A stretch of DNA of 64,000 nt from positions 186,001-250,000 of the forward strand of contig NW_026946361.1 of the NCBI RefSeq assembly GCF_035222275.1. The letters run 5' to 3'. The translations under genes were made by a program, and so were the position numbers. The DNA is from Podospora bellae-mahoneyi. Taxonomy: Eukaryota > Ascomycota > Sordariomycetes > Sordariales > Podosporaceae. Shown here one piece after another: positions 54,424 to 64,000 of this stretch (the first letter of the stretch is position 1; each line of letters opens with the position of its first letter). The notes under the pieces were generated by a model that made no database searches, was not told the origin of the DNA, and worked only from the letters and a program-made list of their open reading frames with translations.

Positions 54424-56046
54424 ATGGCCTCACCACTTCCTCAGACCACAATGTCGAACCATCCGTCATGGCGGCTTCTGCCCGTCACAGCCCCGGATAT
54501 CCCCACATTGCTGGTCTCGGCTACCTTTACAGAAGATTCGTATCACTTTCGCCTCACAGATCTCGCCAATGTCTGGGTAGAAAACATGGAGAGAAAGCCC
54601 ATCATCAAGCGTGGATTAATGGAGGATACCAGCATTGATCCCAGTGATGGGCCCGACCAGATCCGCCGCATGCTCGAGCTGCTTCGAGCTGCCTTCGACC
54701 ACGATGACCCCGAGCATTCGGACACATCACTGACTCTAGCAAGAGATGACGACAACGATTCCCTTGTCCTCCATGTCACCTGCGTTCTGCCCCAACCGTT
54801 GAAGCCCTTCAAATGGCCGATGGAACTCAAAAAATGCCCGCAATCCAACCTTGCAACTGAACTGGTGCTACCCATGGTCCAGGCCCACGAAGCCAAACTG
54901 CGCGAGATTGATCAGCTGATATCAGCCCTGTGCGAAAAGGACGGAATCATCACACGGCTTGTCGACAAGCTCGAAGCTACTGGTACCGGGCTTGAGCACG
55001 TGTTCAATTCGCTGTCCGGGAAGCGCAGAGTCACAAGAGCCGCCGCCGAAGCGAAGGTGAAAGGTCTCGCCCCTTTCTCGGAGGCGGAGTTCCGGAATAG
55101 CACTTCGGAGCTGCGTTCTGTCGCTCAGCCCTCTGACGTGTCGGCCCTCTTGGAGGACGTCTTTGGTACCACGGGCCTGACGTACAAGTCGGACCTTGAT
55201 CTTGAAGCTTCCGCCACGCTGAACGATTGGTGGACCAGGATTGGAAAGGGGAAACACGTTGCCCTGGTTGGCAAGCCCAGCAAGAAGAAAGCCAGGACGC
55301 CCTCGCCCCCACCAGCCACAGAGCCCAAGGTGAAGGAGGAGGATGTGGACGACTTTCAGGTTCAAGTTACTCCTTCTGCCGTTCGGAAGCGTGACACCCG
55401 GGCGCGACCTCAACTGGAGACGACCAACGATGATGAGACGTCTTCAGGGGAAGATGAAGACCTGCCGGTCGTGCCATCTGCTCGGAAAGAGCATGCCCCG
55501 TCCCCGAGCAAGGCAGCCAAATCCCGAATCGGGGTTTTGGGCGGCCGCAAAGCTCCGTCCACTTCACCAGTAACACGCCAGACACCCCCCAGGAAAGCTG
55601 GTTCCAAAAAAGCACCGGGTTCCTACAATGACGACTCGGAGACGGCTTCAGATGATGACGAGAAGGACCAGGACCACTCACCTTCGTCACCCCCTAAACA
55701 ACTTCCGAACCGCGGCGGACTGGGCCGCATTGGAGGAAAGGCCAAGCCAGACCCGCCATCACCGGAACCGAAAGAAACCACTTCGCCGGCGCAAGTGGAC
55801 GACAGACCTAGCCCGGCACCGAAGAGACACAAGCTTGGTATCATTGGAAGACATACCCCGAACCCGGATGCCGGAGCATCGGCCGCTAGCGACGATGGTA
55901 GAGGAAGGAGCAAGAGCAAGACGCCGGCCAAGGATCAACATCGCGAAACCTCGCAGGAACGAGCTGAAAGGAAACGGGCCGAGTTGCAAAGAGAACTGGA
56001 GGCTCGAGCAGCAGCTGGGCCCGCAAAGAAGAAGCGCAAGTTTTAG
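54424..56046 (+). CDS. nej1: Nej1/XLF-like non-homologous end-joining factor
   Basis: 540 residues in one exon, starting MASPLPQTTMSNHP. The N-terminal head (WRLLPVTAPDIPTLLVSATF, then HFRLTDLANVWVENMERKP and GPDQIRRMLELLRAAFD) matches the XLF/Nej1 head, and a coiled stalk follows (VLPMVQAHEAKLREIDQLIS, KDGIITRLVDKLEATGTGL). The long C-terminal tail is disordered and rich in Lys, Ser and Pro. It holds three similar short blocks, SRIGVLGGRK, GGLGRIGGKAK and KLGIIGRHTP, and ends PAKKKRKF, a basic end like the Ku-binding end of XLF-type proteins. XLF with DNA ligase IV and Lif1/XRCC4 bridges broken ends in the nucleus. The full conserved part is present, so it looks functional. ATG at 54424 is the first good start. 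Confidence 0.88.
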   Translation: MASPLPQTTMSNHPSWRLLPVTAPDIPTLLVSATFTEDSYHFRLTDLANVWVENMERKPIIKRGLMEDTSIDPSDGPDQIRRMLELLRAAFDHDDPEHSDTSLTLARDDDNDSLVLHVTCVLPQPLKPFKWPMELKKCPQSNLATELVLPMVQAHEAKLREIDQLISALCEKDGIITRLVDKLEATGTGLEHVFNSLSGKRRVTRAAAEAKVKGLAPFSEAEFRNSTSELRSVAQPSDVSALLEDVFGTTGLTYKSDLDLEASATLNDWWTRIGKGKHVALVGKPSKKKARTPSPPPATEPKVKEEDVDDFQVQVTPSAVRKRDTRARPQLETTNDDETSSGEDEDLPVVPSARKEHAPSPSKAAKSRIGVLGGRKAPSTSPVTRQTPPRKAGSKKAPGSYNDDSETASDDDEKDQDHSPSSPPKQLPNRGGLGRIGGKAKPDPPSPEPKETTSPAQVDDRPSPAPKRHKLGIIGRHTPNPDAGASAASDDGRGRSKSKTPAKDQHRETSQERAERKRAELQRELEARAAAGPAKKKRKF

Positions 56047-59000
56047 GACCTTTCTCTTATCAGGTTTCGAGATGTACTCTTCATCCGTACAATTGCAACA
56101 AGTTCACAGTCCATAATATTGCCCTCGCGCCACATCCCCCCCTGAATGACCAGTCTCACTCTGAGAGCTGCTCATTACCTGACTTCTCTAGTACACAGGC
56201 TCCTGCCTCACATCAACTCATCGATTTACGGCGTGAAGCCGCAAGATATGAACAGGATTTCCCGCGTCACACAATGTCTGCAGCAGCACCTGTTCGACCG
56301 TTTCGGCCGTGGTTGTGTCACCCATGCCTCAAGTCCCATGCGTCCTTTTGTGGCCGGCCACTAGCTCCTGGACCAGGTACACAAGGCAGAAGGCTGTAAT
56401 ACAAGAGCTGGACAAGGTCCGAGGGGCGAGGAGACTGGGTTGCCGGGAGTAGTAGCTAGAAGCGGACATTTTGCCATCGGGACTTTGTGAGCCTGTTAGG
56501 TTTTGACCAGACGACACGACAACGTCACCAGAAACACGCTACTCGCCTGACTGGGCATTAGAGTGCAGCAACGATTGCATCAACTACCAAAAGCTGAAAA
56601 AAGCCCAGTCTTTCTTGAACAGTATTACGGCCGGGAAACTACTCCCAAGTGGTAGCACCAGTATCACGGGCTTTCTGCACCCAGCACTGATGCCGCTTAC
56701 CATGCAGCATCTGATATTCACAAGGAAGGGATATCTTTCTTCCGCATATCACTCCCCGTGGGACTGTGTCGCGGAAATTTTAGCAACTTGTTCGAAAGTC
56801 ACCAATCTCAGCCACCCACAACATGTCTCCTGTTATACTGAAGCCGTGTCGTAACCAGCCACGGGGGTGGGGTAACCCTTTGGTCCTACAAACTGCTCTG
56901 TGTTGAACAGACAAGACAATCCTCGAGCGTGGAGTCTTGATAACTTCCCCGGATGAGCACATGGTGACGTGCAAGGTGCAAAAAGGAGGCCCAAAAGAGA
57001 GATACCGCGCCATCTGGAGCCAACCAAAGTTCTATCGGCTATATGACGCACACCCTCTTCGCCTTGCATGAGTGATAAGTCACCAGTCATTGGCAGATGC
57101 GTTGACGCCGCCGTATGGGACTCCCAGATACTCTTCTGCACGGCAACAGAACGCTATGGGGCTCAGATGGTCGAACAGTTCTATTCTGTCAGCCCCTGTC
57201 GCTTACAAGAAAATCGGTGCCATTTTTCTGCCCACGAATGATGAGCCCCATGGACCCGGCTCCCCGCTCCAGAGTTACACACTTTTTTTCAGAAGCTGAT
57301 ATTATGGCTGCATGCCACTCGATATATTTAATTGGCCATTGCAAATCCGGGCTCGTGGCTATCGCCCGCCTGCCCCCTTGACACGAGGTCGAGTGTTTCT
57401 CATGTGGTTTGTTTGACAACCTACGGTTCTCTACAGAGAACAGGTCAGCTCTCCTTGAGATTCACCGCCGTAATGCATGTCGAAGCCAGTGATCAGCGCG
57501 GATGCGCCATGGAGCACCCGGAAGCCCCCAGTTCCGGTTGGTACAGCAGGCTGTCAGATGTCTTCGAGGTTCTGCAGGTTTCTGCTGCGTTCGGGTCCAT
57601 CTCCGGATCCCTCATTTCGACTCAACACACACGCAGGCTCAACGGCGTCGAGCCTTTCTGCCATCGGGATGTCCCTGATCTGATCGGATATCATCTCATT
57701 CTCGCAACCTTTACCCTTCTCTTTGCAGACAAAGTGAGCGGGGGTGTCGCAAACAGCCCATGCATCGTTGGTTGCGCACTGATATCTGATCTGATCTCGG
57801 GCCTTTTCGCAGCTCATGCCGAGCGGACCAAACACTCTTTGTCCATGGCTCAGGGCCGATGGTGATCGTCGACCTCGAATGGGTGTGCGTCATTTAGGCC
57901 TGGCAAACCCCACGCGGGAAGTTGCGGTCAAATCAGCGCTTGACACTTGCGGTTCGCATGCAACAGGTTTACAATTATCGTGCGTTCGTTGCATTGCTGC
58001 CCTGCGCGTAACGCGGATCACGATGTGTTGCTAGAGAAAGAATCGGCCGGCCTCGATTGCGTCTTTGACGACGTCTTCTTGTTGGCTTGGCCTCAAGTCC
58101 GAGTTGAGTAAGGTTGTTGTCGACGACCCGCGGTGGGTTCTCCCGCGGAACGGGGCGCCCGCAGGAGCGCTACTGCACCGGCTCGTTCGGGTTCTCTTGA
58201 TTCCTACCCCGTCCGTGATTCGGATTGGTTTTCTTCCCTGACGTCGGAGCGCCTCGAATGCCGCTTGCCACAGTGACCGGCCGTCTTCAGCCAATTCGCG
58301 ACGGCGCTATGCCCGTGTGCCATTCCTCACTGCAGAACTGCCAGGACTGTTCTGAGGATTTCTAGCCGCAAGAAAATGCACTATCGCCATGAAATTCTGA
58401 ATTGAGAAAGTTTTGATACCAAATGTCCGAAGGTTTGTCCCCTCCCCCTCCTCCTCTAGGACCTTTGGCCTCCGAGAACGAAAGCCCAGGCAAGCCTTTT
58501 GACGCTATTTTACAAACAACCATCAAGCATCGGACCGAGACAGAAGACGCCGGTCTCGGGCACCTGGGCTTCGAGCAAAGGTAGTCATTCACATCACGAT
58601 CCCTTGCGTGTCGAGGCCGTCCGTCATGGAAGAAAGTCGGATTGTTGGACATCAAATGGGGATCGCAACAGAATGCCATAATGGTCCGCACCCGATTTAC
58701 TGGCGTGGGGTTTAGGGGAGCGACTGTGGTGAAGCGCACCACTGATATGACGAACTGCTGAGACACGCCAATGGCTGTGACACAGTCCGGTCCCGCCTAC
58801 CCGGTTTGGCAGCAGATCCAATCTAGATCAAGCGGGACCCTCCCCCGATCGACCGGGCTCCCCAGGTTATCAAAAGGATCCAAAAAGTCGGTCGGATCAA
58901 TGAGAGCAGTGCGATGAAGCAAGCGAGGACACGCCATGCTTTGCTTCTTTGCTGTCAACATTTGCCCAGAGGTGTGACCACATGAGTTCCCGTTGCTCAC

Positions 59001-62000
59001 TACTGCATAGCAATGCAGCCTCAACACGACCAAACACCTTTTTTATTCGTCACTTTGCTCTGCCAGGCCACCGGCCCCCATTCAACCGCCTTCCGGATAT
59101 GGGATTGTTGCGCACCAGACTGAGACAAGAGCAGCTGAGCCCCAGTCCCGCCAAGGGTTACTTGCAGGAGACTATTGCATGCTCTTGGAGGCTGTTGGTG
59201 GATGAGATCAGGTTCTGTCCTCGTGGTTCCAGTTCGCACGGTGGGGCTCGGCACGGGGCCTCTGATAGCAACAAGCTTGGTTCTGACGGGGAAAAAGAAG
59301 CAAAGGAGACTGGCGTCCGGCCGGGATAGCTGTACGGACCGCAGCTGTCAGATTCTCTAAGGCTGCCGCACCCCCGTGCCGGCATCTGTACGTCGGTATA
59401 TCAGGAAGGTTGGACGAGCCAACCCTCAGGGTTGTTGACCAACCAACAGGCGCATCGACACCGGGATTGCCAAAAGGGATTTACGCTGAGAAACCGTAAA
59501 CCAACTTGGGGTTGCATCGGCCCCCTCGTCGGGGATGTCACCGTGGTCTCCAAGGCGCAAACAACGTTCATGACGCATACGCTTTCATCATTTTCCTGCT
59601 TTGAGGGCGTGGAATGGAGGTTTTTCCTGTTGTCATTGGAACAGTTACATGGGACCAAGTCTCGAATACCTCTGGTTGACAACGGTTGATTGATTTCAGC
59701 CACCTTTCTCTCCCCGCATGCAGCTTCCTTGGCGGACCCCCAACCTCTTAGTGCCACCCATCATTGCCTGGCTGCATGTCGAGGACTCCTTTCAAGACAA
59801 GGGCTTGAATCCAGAATGAAAGCTATTGACAGGCCACATCCGAACAAGGCGTGTTTCCCTTGTTGCGTGTTGCTCCTTCCGTTTTCTTTGCTGTCTCCCC
59901 TCCCGAAGCCGGCGACATGCGACGACTAACATCCAGAGGGGGTGTGGCTAGACGGGAGTCTTGCGCAGAACGATGATCTCTTCCGCGCAGAAATGCCAAC
60001 TTGGAGATGGGGCAGAAGCAACAGGACAGCTGCAATGCGGGGCTCTCTATCCGGTGTCCATTCCCTGGTGTAAATCCTGCTGCCCGTCCCGCTGCCAAGC
60101 TGCTGTCCCACCATTACACAAAGGGGCCTACATACAGTGAGGGGTAGCTTGAATATGGATAGGGCGGTGACTATCACAGGCAGTGCGAAATCAAGGCACA
60201 GAATACTGAGGTCATTCCACCTTCCGACACATACGGACGAGGTTGGCTTGTTCCAGAGGGGCTTGTCTCGTGCCAGAGCCACAGCGCTGCTGAGACTTTT
60301 ACGAAGACATGATGGAAGCACAATACAATCGCACATTGTGTGCTGTCGTTGAAAGGACGAAATTAGGTATCGGCCCCCAACAGCACTGTTGCCGTCACTC
60401 AGCCTACGTCTTAACCGCATTCTTCCAGCGATGTGATCCCCAGGAACGCATCGTCTGAACACGGCCATTGAGATCAGAAAGGTCAGGTGTTGGATCACAC
60501 ACTAAGTTCCTGCTGCGAGCCCTGGAAGGCCCTGTGCCATCCGGGCGCTTAACTTGGTGATGAGTCTGGTTAAGGTTATCGACGGCTGGCATGCCAAGTC
60601 CCTGGATATATTGATTACCCCATCATCACCCATGGCACAGGGCACAAGACGGTTGATACCGTGCAGGCTATCCCTTGAACAAAGAAGGATGAAGCAAGAC
60701 TCGATGGGCTGGGAGATCACACAGCGCCTTCTTTCTCAACCTGATCATCTTTTCACTGACCCAGATCCATTCCGTTGCCGCGTCGAAAGTCAATGAAGGC
60801 GTCGGCATTGAGCCTGAATCCGGCAACAAAACGACCGACGGCTGTATAATTATTGTATACGGAGTATCACCACATGTATCTGGCACAGTTTTTTCGGTTC
60901 TCGGTCGCGAACTGCGACCGCTGAGTAGCACCACACCATCTCTCCAGGTTGACGCACGGACGATCCCGGGCAGGCGGTACCCAATCGCATCACAGAACTC
61001 ACTTGAGACAGGGAAGCATCGATGAAGATGGAGCCACACCCCACCACCACCACCACCTCCACGAGGGCGTCAGGGATGGCAGCTCGAACATCTATCATCC
61101 TTGCGGCATCGCTCAAGGGCTTGATGAGTAGGATATATATATGGGCGGAGGGATGCCATCACCGTTTACACCGTTGCTCTCGTCTCAAAGGGAGGTTGGC
61201 GGGGGTGGGCGAGGAGCGCACGGTGTTGTCGGAACCAAGGGACAGGGCGCCTCTGGCGCTTAAATTCACAGTAGCGAGATGATAAACGCGACATGCGACA
61301 TCCGATGATGATGAAGAACCAGATCACTGCGATGGAACTGTGGCATTTGACTGACGTCGGTAAGCCGGCTGTGGGTGGTGCCGTGCTTGTTGGTTCGGGG
61401 CTTCAACAAAGAACGACACCTGCTTCCACCGCGGTACTGTCTAATCCTCGCTCCGTCTTGATCATGGTATACAGTACCCAAAGCCACGACGCGCAGTCGT
61501 GAGACGTTTTCGGACTCTTGCCCCATTCCTCTGTCAGCTATGCCGAGGTCTGCTATGCAGTGCCAAACGCACCACCTCCTCCTTCAGGGGGTTGCACAGC
61601 GCTGGACTCTCGTGCTCATCGCACATGTCCGCGCAAGTTACGGTAGGGACTGCCGGCCACCTCCGCCCTTTTGTGAACCTCGGAGCCGAACCTCTTTCTC
61701 CCCGCACCACCCTCACCGGACGTGGTATAAAACAACGGATGGGAACACAGCGTCGCAGGGTCAATCCCGGATTTGGAGGAGCGCTGCCCCCGACGACGGC
61801 GTTTTTACAGATTCCCTTTTGCATAACTGGTCGCTTCCTGGAGTTGGGGGCTGCCCGTTGTGCGGCTCCCTTTCTCGGTGTGGTACAGACGTGTACACCC
61901 CTCCCCTTTCCCGGGTTTACTCCAGTAAGACGGAGCGGGCATGTCGGGCAGCAAAAGGATTTTGACCTCTTGAAGACACTGCCAGACTCCCGGAACCGAA

Positions 62001-64000
62001 GAAGGATTCTCATATGTATGGGTTGGTGAGTGACGAAGTTGGAACCAACAGCATTGCTTGTTGTCGGGATACCTGTTTCGATGGGCTTTGCGGAGAAAGG
62101 CGGAGATGGGGGGTGGGGGCTTCACAGCCTTGATGAGGTTTTCCAGTTGACACGGAGAGGGGGTAGGTAATCAACAGGTGACCGGAGGATCACTAGGCTG
62201 TCAGGAAATGCCTGGAACGAGTGAAGATGAGTGCGGAGGTGGTTACTCATCAGGCCCGTCCAATCTGAGGGGAAAGAATTCTGCTGCCTTTTTGATGGCA
62301 GGCGTCGTTGGGGTAAAGGGCGGCCGCTGCTTGATGGCCGGCTGGTGGGGGAAGGGGGTGGTGGCGGGTTTGACGTACACCACCGGGGACCGTTATTCGG
62401 GTATCGGAGCTCGATCTCGACGTCTCAGGGGGTGAAGTCGTTGCAGAAGACAAAGGATGAACCCCAGCTCTCACGTTTCTTCTTTTTTTTCTTCCGAGTT
62501 CAAGGCACTTCAAAACACAGAACATCCCACTTGACAAGGCTCCAGACTGGTGAAGTGACATTCCAGTGTCGACCATGTCGCCTCCCGCTCGCTCGCTGAC
62601 TGGCATTCCCTGCAGCTCTCTGCACAACTCGAAACAATAGGTTACGCAAACATTTACAAGACTTAAAACACCGCATGACTAATTTGCACTTGGTCCCTAC
62701 AGACTTTGCACAGCCCCTTGGCCGGCACTCAAGGGAAATAAAGCAACATGGAGCTCGACAGCAGCCTGGAGGGAGAGATTTTGAGTGCCGATGCAGGCCT
62801 GAGGCGGCCGTCGAGTTGTGGTCGCGTGGCGACATGGTTGGGTGGTGGGGGGAGAGATGAAACTGGGTGCACTGAGGTCGGGATAAGGGGTTGCAGGGCG
62901 GCGCGCGGCACTGCACGGTTCAAAGCCGGAGGAGGAGGATTGCCCCGCCATTTTCTCATCCTTTCAGATTGGGATTACTACGAAGTCAAGGTTTCTGATA
63001 GAGTGAGATGTTTTACGAACGGATCTTACCTTGACTTTGTATCGACTGTGCTGAGCGGGCGCCAAGCGACACACCCCTCCGATGACGAGGCAAACTACAA
63101 GTCAGCCTCAACCGGTGCAGGAACTAGCAAACTCGTATCTTTATCACCACGTTGGTGTTTCCACACAAGGGATATCAACTCTAATATCCCTTGTTGCCAA
63201 AACGATAATGGAAGATGCCGTGCGAAGACATTTCCTGGTTCGGTTTGGGGTAGATGGCGGAGTGATGGGGGTCAAAGCAACACCAAACGCAAGGGACAAA
63301 ATTCGTTGGAAAGTCTCTCAAGTTTTGTTCATCAGTCATGACGAGATACATCACCCACCACCCCTCCCAAAAAAAACAAAAATCCCCGCGAAGACCATGA
63401 ACCCCCGCCTCCACCCCTCCACCCCAAAACGTGCCCTTGTCAAAGTCTCCAAAAGATCTCTTGCAACCACAAGTTCCTAGTTAACCCCTCCCAGACCAAT
63501 CCCCCTGTAGATTTTGTCCCTGCAAAAGGAAAGTGACAAATTGACACCTGCAGCTCCCAGGACCAGGTTCTGACAGCGAGCGTCGACGATCATCCCATGT
63601 CATCCATCCCCACGATTTTGACAATCCCACCTCATACGCACTTTCAGCCCAACAAGTCAACTGACACGTGGGTCGAAAGAAAAAAAAAGCAATGTGCAAA
63701 TCCAACACCGACTCTGCTCGCTTGACGGCGCAATAACCACGTATTTCTGGCCCAAACAAATCAACGAAAATTTAGCGAGTACTCTGAAGCACTGAGGATT
63801 GTACTGTCTGAATCCCATTCAGCAGATGTCAAAAGTGGCGAGTGACAGTATGGCTGTTTTGAAGTAGCATAAGCACAGCTGTTTTTTGGTCACTTGCTTT
63901 TTTGGACCCATCTGACTGACTTTGACACCCACTCGTCAACGACGTTTATTTCTACAGAGACTCACTTCAAAGGCCATGCCAGAAACAAGAAGCAAAAATA
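56047..64000. other. About 8 kb without a supportable gene
   Basis: From the nej1 stop to the window's end I found no family signature, no signal peptide plus plausible exon chain and no convincing tRNA. The frames present (up to about 197 codons) are GC-driven and low in information. Composition stays near that of the flanks, so this is not an AT-rich repeat island. A CAC triplet run lies near 61041-61059, and the right end is pyrimidine-rich. It could be the extended upstream region of a gene beyond 64000, or hold non-coding RNAs. Confidence 0.5.
61041..61059. repeat. (CAC)n microsatellite
   Basis: CACCACCACCACCACCTCCAC-type triplet run in the non-coding region. It creates a His-rich or Thr-rich shadow frame on reading, not a gene. 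Confidence 0.75.

Noticed and set aside
57332-57865. 177-codon frame as a possible gene
   Set aside because: No signal peptide, domain or splice-supported extension; its amino acid composition looks random.
62748-63341. 197-residue open frame in the gene desert
   Set aside because: Low-complexity Gly/Arg translation without known domain; not distinguishable from chance in moderately GC-rich DNA.

Overview
The window looks like nuclear DNA of a filamentous ascomycete, most likely Sordariomycetes and probably Sordariales. The reasons are introns of about 44-126 nt with GT(A/G)(A/T)GT donors, single-copy fungal families (Nej1/XLF, GH11 xylanase, Zn2Cys6 regulators, NmrA-like and PEBP proteins), a decayed fungal NLR (NACHT-WD40) gene, and one AT-rich island of the kind left by repeat-induced point mutation (RIP). 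The sequence alone does not name a species. Exon structures were worked out by hand from splice signals and reading-frame continuity.

Layout. 0-0.84 kb: the 5' part of an SRPK-like kinase. 0.84-2.9 kb: no gene, ending in a 12-bp tandem repeat. 3.1-7.3 kb: an orphan nuclear-type protein and a three-exon glycine-rich-domain (GRDP/DUF1399-like) protein. 8.2-14.4 kb: a graveyard made of a minus-strand NLR relic with at least seven lesions, an AT-rich and possibly LTR-derived island, a ketosamine-kinase gene broken by one TGA, and the 3' end of an aldo-keto reductase. 15.8-23.7 kb: a collagen-like membrane protein, an NmrA-like protein, a Zn2Cys6 regulator, a SAM methyltransferase and a BTB-like protein. 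24.5-26.0 kb: two single-pass membrane proteins. 26.4-37.9 kb: alcohol dehydrogenase, cytochrome P450, a mixed C2H2/Zn2Cys6 regulator and a BAHD-like acyltransferase. 38.8-42.7 kb: a coiled-coil PPxY protein and a nuclear-type orphan. 42.9-50.5 kb: a Ser/Thr-rich secreted protein, a GPI-type PEBP, a rhodopsin-like seven-helix membrane protein and a secreted cysteine-containing protein. 52.4-56.0 kb: GH11 xylanase and Nej1/XLF. 56.0-64.0 kb: about 8 kb with no supportable gene.

How genes may work together. The 26.4-37.9 kb group has the make-up of a small tailoring-enzyme cluster with its own regulator but no PKS, NRPS or terpene-synthase backbone in the window. The NmrA-like, Zn2Cys6 and methyltransferase trio at 17.4-22.2 kb could be a second small unit. 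Four proteins from separate loci carry a PPPAY-type motif and could share WW-domain (Rsp5/Nedd4-type) partners. Most other genes look independent. I found no CRISPR array, rRNA or convincing tRNA, and no clearly new multi-gene system. The most unusual regions are the pseudogene/AT-island block, the backbone-less cluster and the 8-kb gene desert.
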